Shown piece after piece: positions 8,431 through 16,850 of a DNA stretch of 36,025 nt (positions are counted from its first letter, which is position 1; the number at the start of each line of letters is the position of its first letter). The notes beneath the pieces were generated by a model. It did no database searches, was not told the origin of the DNA, and saw nothing but the letters and a program-made list of their open reading frames with translations. The position numbers were made by a program, and so were the translations under genes. Origin of the DNA: Novosphingobium sp. (GTDB lineage Bacteria; Pseudomonadota; Alphaproteobacteria; Sphingomonadales; Sphingomonadaceae); the NCBI GenBank assembly GCA_028697875.1, contig JAQVEQ010000002.1:1-36025 (forward strand), written 5' to 3'.

Positions 8431-9984
8431 GTGCTGGCTGATGTGAAGCCGGCTCATCCGGCGACGCGGTACCGGGTTGCCGCCGCTGCTGGCGCGCCCG
8501 TGACGGCCGGCCTGTCGCCGGTGTCCGAAGTGCGCGATCACCTGCGACAAGGGGCGGAGGTGCTTGCGGCAGAGGCGCGGCTGGACGAAGGCGGTGCGAA
8601 GCGCATGCGGATCAGTTGCCCCGGTGGCTGGATCGATGCCGCCAGCCTGGAACCGGCCGCCCCCAGGCCTCGCCTGACGCTCGATTTCGATACCTTTGCC
8701 GAACGCCACCTGACTGTGGCGGCAGGCGACGCCTACGGCCTCGATTTCCCGTTCACGCTCGATATGGTTCGCGAGTTCGGGGCGGAGTTCCTGACCCGGG
8801 CCTTCCGCGCGGCCGGTACGATTTCGCCCGACAATGCGGTGACCGCAATCGTCGAACTCAAACCGCTTGGCATCAGGGGAGCGTCGGAAAATGCCTTTCT
8901 GACGGTTGCCTATGCGAAGGACGAACCGGGCCTGAAATGCGAACTGTTCGTCAAGGTTCCCCCGGCGGACACGCATCACAAGTACGGCCTGCTGTTCATG
9001 TCGATGAGCGAGGTCGATTTCTACCGGTTTTCGCGCGAGGTTCCGTTGCCGGTGCCGGTTCCCCGCTACTACTTCGGCGACTATTCGTCGCATACGGCCA
9101 ATTCGCTCCTGATTACCGAGCGTATTCCCCTGGGTATCGCGCCGATCGAGCCTGCCTACCGGAAGGGGTTCGACCAGCATGTACCGCAGGTGAGGGACCA
9201 CTATCGCGTGCTCGCCCGGTCGATCGCGCGGCTGGCTTGCGCGCACAAGGCCGGCGCGCTGGGGCATGAGGTGGAGCGAACGTTTCCGTTTGCCCACGCG
9301 GCCCGGGACTTCAACCCGATCCCCGACGTCGAAGGCCAGATCGACAGGCTGATCGATTTCGTGGGCCGTATCGCTCCGCACCTGTTCGTCGAAGGGGCCT
9401 CCGACCCCGCGTTCCTGCAGCGCTGGAAGGACGACCTGCTGTTCGGCTACGAGTACAAGGACGCAGTGATCGCCTATCTGCACCGTCAGGCCGATTACAC
9501 TGCCCTGTGCCATCCCAACCTCAACATCGACAACGCCTGGTTCTGGCGCGACGAGGCGGGAGAACTCCATGCCGGCCTGTTCGATTGGGGCGGGGCAGGG
9601 CAGATGAGCATTGCCCAGGCGTTGAGCGGGATGCTGATGATGCCCGATCCCGACATGCACTTGTCGCTGGTCGATGATGTCATGGCGACGTTCATCGACG
9701 AATACGCACGGGGCACGGGGATCGCGCTCGATCCTGCCGAATTGCGCTTGCAGTACAAGGCATCGCTGTTTTCTACCGCGATGTGCACGATCCTGGCTAT
9801 CGTGGTGAACATCCTGCCGAATATCCCGGAAGAGCAATGCAAGACCATGGCGGACCGCTTCGACGAGCGTTTGCAGGATAGCGGCCTCGTCGCCTGCATC
9901 ATCTGGATCGACAACATGCTGAGGGAGTGGCTCGAAGAGTTCACTCCCGGCGATGCGTGGCGCCGGATCGTGGCGCACGGGTGA
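8431..9984 (+). CDS. Phosphotransferase-family (APH-fold) protein with altered catalytic loop
   Basis: A 517-residue protein with the C-terminal lobe of aminoglycoside/choline-type kinases. The catalytic loop reads HPNLNIDN (His361-Asn368) and the metal-binding loop FDWGGAG (Asp385). The usual loop is HxDxxxxN, and here the catalytic Asp is Asn363. The N-terminal region of about 90 residues is not recognised. It carries no signal peptide. The GTG at 8431 has a purine-rich AAGGCGGAAAG about 8 bases upstream. Similar large APH-like proteins occur beside xenobiotic and lipid catabolic genes in actinobacteria and sphingomonads; their substrates are mostly unknown. The altered loop may mean loss of activity or a family-specific chemistry. 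Confidence 0.75.
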   Translation: MLADVKPAHPATRYRVAAAAGAPVTAGLSPVSEVRDHLRQGAEVLAAEARLDEGGAKRMRISCPGGWIDAASLEPAAPRPRLTLDFDTFAERHLTVAAGDAYGLDFPFTLDMVREFGAEFLTRAFRAAGTISPDNAVTAIVELKPLGIRGASENAFLTVAYAKDEPGLKCELFVKVPPADTHHKYGLLFMSMSEVDFYRFSREVPLPVPVPRYYFGDYSSHTANSLLITERIPLGIAPIEPAYRKGFDQHVPQVRDHYRVLARSIARLACAHKAGALGHEVERTFPFAHAARDFNPIPDVEGQIDRLIDFVGRIAPHLFVEGASDPAFLQRWKDDLLFGYEYKDAVIAYLHRQADYTALCHPNLNIDNAWFWRDEAGELHAGLFDWGGAGQMSIAQALSGMLMMPDPDMHLSLVDDVMATFIDEYARGTGIALDPAELRLQYKASLFSTAMCTILAIVVNILPNIPEEQCKTMADRFDERLQDSGLVACIIWIDNMLREWLEEFTPGDAWRRIVAHG

Positions 9985-10092
9985 CGGAACGCTTGTGCCC
10001 GGCGGGGCGTGCGTCATGCATGCGGCCATGCTGGATGAGGCGGTGGTCAAGCGCGATCCGATCCACTATCGCGTTTGCGGGATACGCCACGG

Positions 10093-10758
10093 ATGGGGGG
10101 CTTGTTGCGGGACGTCAGGACAACGCGGCCAGTGAAGGCCTCTGCCCGGCGGGGCAGGCCGACGCCGGAGGAAACGCAGGAAAAGATCGCGCGGACACTG
10201 GCGGTGGCGCGCGAGATGTTCAGCGACCTCGGCTATCGCGCTGTTACCATGCGCGAAGTCGCTGCGCGCGCCGACGTTTCCACCCGCACGCTCTACAATC
10301 ACTTCCCCGACAAGCTGAAGCTGTTTGTCGAATGCCTCGATTTCGGATCGCAGGAATGGCCGCAACCCGCTCCGGCCGAAGGCGAAGATGCGGGCGCGGT
10401 GCTGTGCCGTTTCGGCATCGCATTGGTCCAGACGCTCTCGACCGATTCCCACCTGCGGCTGGGCATTCTGGTGTTCCGCGAAGGGGCGGAGTTCCCGGAA
10501 CTGATGGAGGCGGGAAACGCCCATCGCGAGCGGTATGTGCTGCGGCCGGTGGTCGCCTATTTGCGCAGCATCGGTCTCGAGGATGACGATGGCGAAGACA
10601 ACGCCACGCTGCTGCTCGCAATGATCGTGTCGGAGTGGCAGCGGCGGGTGTCCTACCGTCAGCCGATGCCGAGCGACGAGGAAACCGAACGGCACGTCGC
10701 CCGTGCGGTCAGCATCTTCCTCGACGGCGCACGCGCCTACCAGGCCGGGAAGGCTTAG
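10093..10758 (+). CDS. TetR-family transcriptional regulator
   Basis: About 221 residues. The N-terminal TetR helix-turn-helix is clear: IARTLAVAREMFSDLGY, then MREVAARADVSTRTLYNHF and PDKLKLF. The C-terminal ligand-binding half is diverse, as usual. The start is uncertain. I use the ATG at 10093; a TTG at 10075 and a GTG at 10132 are in frame, and none has a strong ribosome site. The gene lies 108 bp after the kinase-like gene on the same strand and just before the remnant dioxygenase. It is a candidate local repressor, and the ligand is unknown. Confidence 0.85.
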   Translation: MGGLLRDVRTTRPVKASARRGRPTPEETQEKIARTLAVAREMFSDLGYRAVTMREVAARADVSTRTLYNHFPDKLKLFVECLDFGSQEWPQPAPAEGEDAGAVLCRFGIALVQTLSTDSHLRLGILVFREGAEFPELMEAGNAHRERYVLRPVVAYLRSIGLEDDDGEDNATLLLAMIVSEWQRRVSYRQPMPSDEETERHVARAVSIFLDGARAYQAGKA

Positions 10759-10800
10759 GCGAAGCTCATTCGATTGCTTGCCCTGCCGCGGCGATCTCCT

Positions 10801-11479
10801 GAAAGGTTCGGCGTTCCTCGAAAGCGCGCACGAAAACCCCGAGATCTTCCATGTCGGGAACCTGGCGGGCGCAGACGGAAGAGCGGCCGGTGCCGGCGGA
10901 GCCTACAACATCGACTGGCACAACGATTATTCCTATGTCGACCGTCCGGGCATCACGACGTTCCTCGATGCCGTCGAACTGCCGAAGAACCCGCCGCACA
11001 CCTATTTCCTCAGCCAGTACAATGCGCTTGAGACGCTACCGCCGGAAACGGTCGAGAATATCCGCGGAATGCGGGCGTTCCATGCCATTTCCGAATACGG
11101 CAAGAAAAGCGGCGGCAAGGATACCGATCGCTTGCAAGTCGATATCGAACGTGACCGCGAGCGTGGAGTCGAACGGCCGGCGATCCCCGAGGCGGATCAT
11201 CCGATGGTGGTGCTCCATCCCGAAACGGGGCGGGAATGCCTCTATGTCGACCCGGCGATCACGCAGCACGCGGTCGGGATGCCGCAGGAAGAGAGCGATG
11301 CTCTTCTGGCCGAACTCTATGCGCACGCGACGCGTCCGGAGAATGTCTACGCTCACGACTGGGAACTCGGCGACTTGGTGATGTTCGACACTCTGGGGAC
11401 GCTGCACAAGCGGGACGCCTGGGATCCGAGCGAGCGCCGTCACATGCGTCAGATGAGCACTGTCAGTTACATTGAGTAA
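10801..11479 (+). pseudogene. 5'-truncated TauD/TfdA-family dioxygenase remnant
   Basis: The frame encodes a good dioxygenase core from ESAHENPEIFHVGN onward, including the iron ligands in DWHNDYSY (near 10915-10930) and the distal His in TLGTLHKRDAW, and it ends with RHMRQMSTVSYIE. The first 60-70 residues typical of the family are absent. Upstream the frame runs out of recognisable sequence within the 40 bp after the tetR stop. No start codon with a ribosome site is present near the homology start. A short ERFG-like match in another frame (about 10800-10812) hints at a frameshift beside the deletion. Most likely a dead gene whose 5' end was deleted. Confidence 0.7.
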
Positions 11480-11495
11480 GGGGGAAGGCCCTGGG

Positions 11496-11520
11496 GGCGC
11501 CGGTGTGGGTTTCCGGCGCC
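11496..11520 (+). terminator. Hairpin downstream of the dioxygenase remnant
   Basis: GGCGCCGG (11496-11503) and CCGGCGCC (11513-11520) form an 8-bp GC-only stem with a 9-nt loop, 16 bases after the stop codon. No T-tract follows, so termination would be weak or Rho-assisted. A second 7-bp repeat, GAGGACA/TGTCCTC (11523-11550), lies right behind it. Confidence 0.4.
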
Positions 11521-11593
11521 TTGAGGACATCGTGAAGCTTGCGTGTCCTCGGCTCATTTCGCGGCGGCGTTCTCTTTGCCTCCCCCGGCAGAG

Positions 11594-11672
11594 CCGTTGC
11601 ATCTCTTAATAATTATTCTTCTAATATAAGAATAAACTGAAATAAAACAAAATATAAAATTGAGGGAGGGGT
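11594..11672 (+). promoter_or_regulatory. AT-rich promoter and leader of the deleted TonB receptor gene
   Basis: About 60 bp of very AT-rich sequence stands out from the GC-rich surroundings. TTGCAT (11597-11602) and TAATAT (11622-11627) could be -35/-10 elements with a long 19-bp gap. An 8-bp inverted repeat, TTATTCTT/AAGAATAA (11613-11620, 11628-11635), overlaps the -10. GAGGGAGGGG precedes the ATG at 11676 as a ribosome site. AT-rich leaders of this kind are usual in front of highly expressed TonB receptors. Confidence 0.45.
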
Positions 11673-11675
11673 TCG

Positions 11676-12220
11676 ATGCGTTTCCATCAGTCCTATCTGT
11701 GTTTCCGTCTGGCACTTGCCGCCGGCATTGCCTTTGTTACGCCTGCAAGTGCGTTTGCGCAGGATGCCCAAGGCGCGGACGCTACCGCCGGCAACGGCGA
11801 AATCATCGTCACCGCGCAGCGCCGCGCAGAAAAGCTGCAGGAAGTCCCGCTCGCCATTACTGGCGAGGACCTGGCCAATCACGGCAGCACCGACCTGCGC
11901 GGCATTTCGCAGATCGCACCGAGCCTGAATGTCGCGGTCTATCCGAACTCGTCCGACACCGTTTCGCTGACCATGAGCTGTTCCGCAACGATCCGCGCAA
12001 AGTTGTGAATGCGCGCCTCGTCTGGAAGCAGCCGGTCGACGATGTCGACGTGTCGTTCGCCGTCTTCGTCAATAACCTGTTCGACCGCCGCGCGCGCGAA
12101 TTCGTGATCGGCATCGGCGGCCAGGTGGATACGCTGGCAGGGCCGGGCGGCTATATCTCGCAGGCGGCGCCCTATTCGGAACCGCGTGTGATCGGGGCCG
12201 AAATCAAGGCCTCGTTCTGA
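11676..12220 (+). pseudogene. TonB-dependent receptor with large internal deletion
   Basis: The 5' piece (11676 to about 11975, 100 codons) has a signal peptide (hydrophobic LALAAGIAFV, then ASAFAQ). It continues into the receptor plug start: GEIIVTAQRR, EVPLAITGEDL and DLRGISQIAPSLNV. At about 11973-11977 the sequence jumps, in a different frame, to the very end of a receptor barrel: ELFRNDPRKVVNARLVW, FVNNLFDRR, and a terminal strand ending in Phe (ASF, stop at 12218-12220). The middle of the gene, probably more than 500 codons judging by family length, is gone. The fused 5' frame stops at 12008. Outer-membrane uptake function must be lost. Gene order suggests it once served the neighbouring catabolic enzymes. 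Confidence 0.85.
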
Positions 12221-12331
12221 TAGGCTGGCAGTCCCATCGATCGAGACGGTGCGCCTGATTGGGGGGCATCCCGGTTGGAGGGGACCGGAACGACGATGAA
12301 CTTGCAGCAGTTGGACCTCCCACTACTGCTG

Positions 12332-12367
12332 GGCGGCTACACCGGAAAAACGCACGGTGTAGCCGCC
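12332..12367. terminator. Bidirectional hairpin terminator between convergent TonB genes
   Basis: A perfect 13-bp inverted repeat: GGCGGCTACACCG at 12332-12344, its complement at 12355-12367, with a 10-nt loop GAAAAACGCA. It lies between the plus-strand receptor remnant (stop 12220) and the minus-strand receptor (stop 12390). A pyrimidine-rich ACTTCTCTCTC follows on the plus side. It probably ends the long minus-strand operon. Confidence 0.65.
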
Positions 12368-12389
12368 ACTTCTCTCTCGAGCCGGTTGT

Positions 12390-14741
12390 TCAGAAGTGTT
12401 TAGCGATACTCAACGACAGGCGCATGGGGCTTTGCGGCGTGTATTGCCGCATCGTCGCAAAACGTAGCGGGTTGCCGAAGGCAAAGGTGTCGCTGCTGCG
12501 GCCGAAGAGATTGTCGGCGGCCAGAACGACATCGAATCCGTCCCAATGCGCCTGGCCTTCGATCCGGCTTTCCAGAACCTTGCCCATCGGCTGGTCGAGC
12601 AGCGGGTCGAAGCTCAGCCGCGACGATCCGAGATAACGCAAGTTCAGCCGCAAGGAGGCGTCGACTGCCCCGATCCGGAAGTCGCGGGTCAACGCGCCGC
12701 GTAGCGTGTATTCAGGAACGACCGGCAAGCGGCGATCGTCGAGTTCGTATCCCAAGGTGTTCTCGATCAGCAGTGCGCTGTCGTAAGTCGCACCGGCATT
12801 CAGGCGCCAGCCTGGGCCAAGTGGCTGTTCGAACGAAATTTCCGCGCCGATAATCCGTCCGTTTCCGGCATTCACCGTCTCGATCAGGCCGTCGGTCTGG
12901 AGCATGTCGGACTGGAGATGGTTCCACCACGACCAATGCGCGCCGAAGTCGAGCGTGCCGCCACCGGGAAGCTGCTCCCGCCAGCCTGCTTCGATCGTCG
13001 CCAGTTCGTCGCTTTTCAGCGGTACCAGTTCGCCTGCCGAGCCGATGTCCGTCCCGCCCTGGCGAAAGGCGGAGCCGTATCGAAGATAGATCAGGCGGCT
13101 TGCACGCGGCCGCCACGACAGGGCGAGGCTGGGCGTCAGGCCGTTGCGGTGCACTTCCCGGGACACGCTCTGGCCGGAGATCATGCGCGTTTCCTTGACC
13201 ACGCTGCGGAACAGCCGGGCGCCGGCATCGGCCGACAGTTTCCCGGTCAGAGGCACCGTGACATCGCCGAACAGGGCAGTATCGGCGCTGTTCCGCCGGT
13301 CCTCGTCAAGCACTAGCGCTGCCGAGGGCGAGGTTAGCGTCCACAGGTTGTTCTGGAGCGCTTCGACGTGAGAGAGCCCGGCCAGGAACCTGATTCCACC
13401 GGCTTGCCCGTTCACGCGCGCTTCGCTGTCCCAGACCCGGTAATGGCGATTTACCTTCAGAATCTGAGGGTCGGCCAAACCGAAACTGTCCGCTCCGGCT
13501 GTCGCGTCCAGCCTGTCGTCGACGTCATGCCAGGTGATTCCGCTGTTGAGCACGACGTGGAGGCCGCCTGCTTCCCGCGCGAGGCGGGCGGAAAGGTGCC
13601 GCAAGTCGTTGTCGTGCGGCTCGGCGAGCTGCGCGGGCCGCGAATGTGCGCCGTACCGGTAGACGTACTGGCTGTCGGCCGTTTCCAGCCACTGGGCGAA
13701 CCCTGTCAGGTCGGCCCGCCAGTTGCCGCCCATGTCGAGGCCGAGCCCGGCGCGTGCGCCGAGCACCCGGTCCGAATTGCTGTCGCTGCGGGTGCCGGTG
13801 TCGATCCAGCCCGGCTCGCTCGCGTGATAGCCGACCAGGCGAACGGCGGCTTGCCCCGGAGCGAGCGGGAGATTGGCGACAGCGGAGGCCGAATAGCCGG
13901 CATCGCCATGGGCAACCGCTTCCGCACCCGAGGCCACGTCGAGGCTTGTCTCGTCGAGCTGCGCGCGGCGCGTCACGACATGATAGATCCCGCCGAGCGC
14001 GCCCGTGCCATAGAGCGAGCCCTGCGGCCCTTTCAGGATTTCGACCCGTTCGACATCGACCAGCCGGAGATCGGGATCGGGCGCGGAATAGGTCAGGCGG
14101 GTATCGTCGAGCAGGACGGCGACGGTCGACTGGCTTTCCCCGTTGAAGGCGCTGTCGGCGATGCCGCGCAGGAACATCCGGTTGCGTCCGGGCCCCAGGC
14201 CTGTCACGGCGAGCCCTTCCACATCGCCGGCAAGCCGCGCGGTACCGCCAAGCGGGTCGGCGCGCCGGCTGTCGTCCAGCGGTATCACGGCCACTGCCAT
14301 GGGAAGATCCGCCAGGGCCTGGTTGCGTTTTGCTGCGGTAACAATGATCGGTTCGAGGGCGATGGCCTGCGGAAGTAATGCCGGATTGCCCGCCGTGTTC
14401 GTTTCCGGAGCGCGGACGATGCGCCAGGCCGTATCCCCCACCTGCCGGGCGATATAGCCGGACCCCGCCAGCAGGCGGGCCAGTGCCGCCGTCACGCTCA
14501 TCCGTCCGTGGAGGGCGGGCGTGCGCAAGCGTGGCAGGGTACCTTCCGTTCCGATCGATACCCGGGCTTCCCGGGAAAGCTCCGCGATTGCCTCGGGCAA
14601 GGTCGAGGCGGAGACGTCTATCCTTGTCTCTGCCTGGTGTTCCCGTGCTTCAGCGGCGCTGCTCGACGCGATAGCCATCAGGCCCGCGGACAAGCTCCAG
14701 ATCCATGAGCTGGGAGAGATCCCGCAGCGCAGTTTCACCAT
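12390..14741 (-). CDS. TonB-dependent receptor with N-terminal STN signalling domain (FecA-like)
   Basis: An outer-membrane active-transport receptor. From the ATG at 14741 the 783-residue product begins with a signal peptide (MVKLRCG, hydrophobic WIWSLSAGLMAIA, cleavage near AAEA). Next comes an STN domain (TRIDVSASTLPEAIAEL to about GYIARQVGDTAWRIV) that talks to a FecR protein in the periplasm. The plug follows (LEPIIVTAAKR, FLRGIADSAF, VERVEILKGPQGSLYGTGALGG), then a beta-barrel ending in SLSIAKHF with the terminal Phe. The start at 14741 overlaps the FecR gene by 92 bp; 14678 would remove the signal peptide, and 14801 would add 20 residues. The ligand is unknown. The tandem sigma/FecR genes and the biosynthetic genes just upstream suggest a chelate or small signal. 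Some plug sequences are unusual, for example GALGGIYHVVT. Confidence 0.9.
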   Translation of the reverse strand: MVKLRCGISPSSWIWSLSAGLMAIASSSAAEAREHQAETRIDVSASTLPEAIAELSREARVSIGTEGTLPRLRTPALHGRMSVTAALARLLAGSGYIARQVGDTAWRIVRAPETNTAGNPALLPQAIALEPIIVTAAKRNQALADLPMAVAVIPLDDSRRADPLGGTARLAGDVEGLAVTGLGPGRNRMFLRGIADSAFNGESQSTVAVLLDDTRLTYSAPDPDLRLVDVERVEILKGPQGSLYGTGALGGIYHVVTRRAQLDETSLDVASGAEAVAHGDAGYSASAVANLPLAPGQAAVRLVGYHASEPGWIDTGTRSDSNSDRVLGARAGLGLDMGGNWRADLTGFAQWLETADSQYVYRYGAHSRPAQLAEPHDNDLRHLSARLAREAGGLHVVLNSGITWHDVDDRLDATAGADSFGLADPQILKVNRHYRVWDSEARVNGQAGGIRFLAGLSHVEALQNNLWTLTSPSAALVLDEDRRNSADTALFGDVTVPLTGKLSADAGARLFRSVVKETRMISGQSVSREVHRNGLTPSLALSWRPRASRLIYLRYGSAFRQGGTDIGSAGELVPLKSDELATIEAGWREQLPGGGTLDFGAHWSWWNHLQSDMLQTDGLIETVNAGNGRIIGAEISFEQPLGPGWRLNAGATYDSALLIENTLGYELDDRRLPVVPEYTLRGALTRDFRIGAVDASLRLNLRYLGSSRLSFDPLLDQPMGKVLESRIEGQAHWDGFDVVLAADNLFGRSSDTFAFGNPLRFATMRQYTPQSPMRLSLSIAKHF

Positions 14742-15591
14742 CGCCGATGACCAAGCTTCCCGAAAAACGCCGGTCTCGCAAAGCGTCCGACAGGGTGACA
14801 TTCACACCTGCATAGCGGGCAAGGTCGGCTACGACCAGCGTCAATGGTGCGGAATCGAAGCTCAGGCGGCCGGCCCGCCATTCGCCGATATCCTCGGCCT
14901 TCACCGGGGACACCATCACCGTGCCCCGGCCGGAGTCGAACAGCAGGCTGCGCCCCTGGGCAAGCCGGATCGGCTGGGCCAGCGCCTGCCCGGCGACTTT
15001 CACTTCGCCATCCGCCACTTCGACACGGACCTGGCCATGGTCGGCCTGGACATCGAATTGGGTGCCGATATCGCTGATCCGCATGTCGCCAGCGGCGATT
15101 TCGAGCGGGCGCGAGGGATCGTGGCGAATGTCGAACCAGGCCCCGCCGGCAAGCGCCATGCGTTCCTGATGCCGGCCATCGATGCTCAGCCGGCTGTGCG
15201 GAGCGAGCAAGACGGACGATCCATCTTCCAGGGCGATTTGCTGTGCGGTGTCGCCGGTCTGGTAAATGTCCGGCGCCGAATGGAGGAGCTGCGGCAGGGA
15301 GAGTACCGCAACCAGCGATGCGGCGATCGCCACGCCTGCCCAGCCGCGCCAGCCGAAGGCGGCGCGGCGCAGCGGCACGACTTCGCCGGTTTCTTCGGTC
15401 TCTTCCGCAGCGAGCAGGTCCGCGCGATGTTCGTCCACCAGGGCGTCGGCCAGCGCCACCTCGTCGTAGGCGGTACGGTGGCGCGGATCGGCCTCCAGCC
15501 ATTCGGTGAAGCCGTCCCAGTCCATGTCGTCGCGCGCGCTGGCGGCATGCCAGGCAGCGGCTTGCTCTATGATGCGGCCATTGTCGCTCAT
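14650..15591 (-). CDS. FecR-family anti-sigma / sigma regulator
   Basis: A 313-residue inner-membrane signal transducer. The cytoplasmic N-terminal DUF4880-type region holds AAAWHAASARD, FTEWLEADPRHRTAYDEV. A single membrane segment spans about residues 83-103 (WAGVAIAASLVAVLSLP). The periplasmic FecR domain includes GDTAQQIALEDGSSVLLAPHS, GGAWFDIRHD and DIGTQFDVQ. A C-terminal DUF4974/STN-like region contacts the receptor. Family knowledge: it receives the signal from the STN domain of the receptor and releases or activates the ECF sigma factor. Its ATG overlaps the sigma factor stop (ATGA at 15588-15591), and it overlaps the receptor gene downstream. Confidence 0.93.
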   Translation of the reverse strand: MSDNGRIIEQAAAWHAASARDDMDWDGFTEWLEADPRHRTAYDEVALADALVDEHRADLLAAEETEETGEVVPLRRAAFGWRGWAGVAIAASLVAVLSLPQLLHSAPDIYQTGDTAQQIALEDGSSVLLAPHSRLSIDGRHQERMALAGGAWFDIRHDPSRPLEIAAGDMRISDIGTQFDVQADHGQVRVEVADGEVKVAGQALAQPIRLAQGRSLLFDSGRGTVMVSPVKAEDIGEWRAGRLSFDSAPLTLVVADLARYAGVNVTLSDALRDRRFSGSLVIGDGETALRDLSQLMDLELVRGPDGYRVEQRR

Positions 15592-16205
15592 GATCCTAAA
15601 TCCTTCCGCGGTTCCCCTCCGCGAATTGCTGTCTGCCCCTTAGACGCCGCGATTGATAATAATCCGCAGTCCGCGAGTGCATTTCTCAAGTGCTTCATCG
15701 CCACTGCGAGGTGCTTTTCCACTCCGCTGCGGCTGATTCCCATGATCCGGGCGACTTCCGCGTGTCCGCGTCCCTCGAGTTTGTGGAGCCGCAGGGCCCG
15801 TTGCGCGCCGGGCGGCAGCTTGGTGATGGCTTGCCGCACCAGATCGGCTTCCTGTTGCCGGGCGATCTCTTCGTCGGCGGGAAGGGCGGGGTCGGGCCGG
15901 TCTTCGGCCGGTTCGGTGCCGTATCCTTCCGCTTCCAGCCAGTTGCGATCCCGGGCCATGGCGCGCTGCTGCGCGCGGCGCATGTCGAGCACGAGGTTGT
16001 TGGCCATGCGGAACAGATAGGCCCGGCCATTGGCGATCGGACCGGATGGCTGGTCCGACGCCTTGATCCACAGTTCCTGCAACAGGTCTTCCGCTTCCTC
16101 CGCACCGCCGCAGCGGGCCGCGAGGAAACGCAGCAACTCCGCGCGATGATGCGCGAACAGGCCAGCCAGCCCGCCATCTGCCGTTTCAGCCTTATCCGAT
16201 TGCAT
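15588..16205 (-). CDS. ECF RNA polymerase sigma factor, FecI-like
   Basis: 205 residues. Region sigma-2 is about residues 14-80, with EEAEDLLQELWIKA and AYLFRMANNLVLDMRR. Region sigma-4 is about 118-178, with LPPGAQRALRLHKLEGRGHAEVA and the helix-turn-helix MGISRSGVEKHLAVAMKHLR. It directs RNA polymerase to genes of the linked uptake system when the FecR protein is triggered. The start is the ATG at 16205 with GAGAAGG just before it; the long open frame upstream is inside the methyltransferase gene and is rejected. Only 23 bp separate it from that gene, leaving little room for an independent promoter. The sigma gene is therefore probably transcribed with the biosynthetic genes. Confidence 0.93.
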   Translation of the reverse strand: MQSDKAETADGGLAGLFAHHRAELLRFLAARCGGAEEAEDLLQELWIKASDQPSGPIANGRAYLFRMANNLVLDMRRAQQRAMARDRNWLEAEGYGTEPAEDRPDPALPADEEIARQQEADLVRQAITKLPPGAQRALRLHKLEGRGHAEVARIMGISRSGVEKHLAVAMKHLRNALADCGLLSIAASKGQTAIRGGEPRKDLGS

Positions 16206-16228
16206 GCCTTCTCGCGGGCCTCGCAGCC

Positions 16229-16843
16229 TTACCGTTCCGCGTATGCCAGTAGCCCTTTCACGCGGCGGGCGATAGGCATGGTGTGAATCGCAATCTTCTC
16301 TCGCGCAAATCCTCCGGTAGTCAGCAGCTTGGCCAGTTCGTCCTCGTCGAACAGGCGGTGGATGCCCTGTTGCGCGAAACGCCAGCCATTCATCGTGTCG
16401 CGATGGGTGACATAGGCGACCAGCCTTCCGCCGGGTTTCAGGACGCGGTGGAGATTGAGGATCATCTGCCCGGCCGGGTCGCAGAAATAGAGCACGTTGA
16501 GCGCAAGCACCGCATCGAATGTCCCGTCGGCGAACAGCGGGTCCGCGATCTGGCCCCTGCGAAGTGTCGCCTTCGAACCGAGCCGGTTGGCAGCCGCAGC
16601 CAGCATCGTCCGGGAAATGTCGATACCTGTCATCCGGCACGACGCTCTGCGCAGCACCGCCGTCATCGCCGATCCCGTGCCGCAGCCGGCATCGAGAATG
16701 TGCTCTCCGTCCCTTGGGGCCAACAGGTCCACTGCCAGCCGGGTCGGCTTGCGATTGGCGATATCCATCATTCGGCCGAGCAGCTCGCCCGTCCACCCGC
16801 TAGGCCGGGCGAGCTGCCGGGCTAGGCCAAGTGCGAATCCCAT
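16229..16843 (-). CDS. Class I SAM-dependent methyltransferase
   Basis: A 204-residue cytoplasmic enzyme with the SAM-binding motif I ILDAGCGTGSA (about residues 49-59), an acidic motif II in TGIDIS, the DAVLALNVLYF motif IV region and the LKPGGRLVAYV motif. These belong to the Methyltransf_11/25 type. The substrate is unknown. The start at 16843 follows GACCCGGAA and begins 7 bp after the TPR gene stop. Position as fifth gene of the block suggests it methylates the product or an intermediate of the upstream ligase/oxygenase. Confidence 0.88.
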   Translation of the reverse strand: MGFALGLARQLARPSGWTGELLGRMMDIANRKPTRLAVDLLAPRDGEHILDAGCGTGSAMTAVLRRASCRMTGIDISRTMLAAAANRLGSKATLRRGQIADPLFADGTFDAVLALNVLYFCDPAGQMILNLHRVLKPGGRLVAYVTHRDTMNGWRFAQQGIHRLFDEDELAKLLTTGGFAREKIAIHTMPIARRVKGLLAYAER

Positions 16844-16850
16844 TTCCGGG

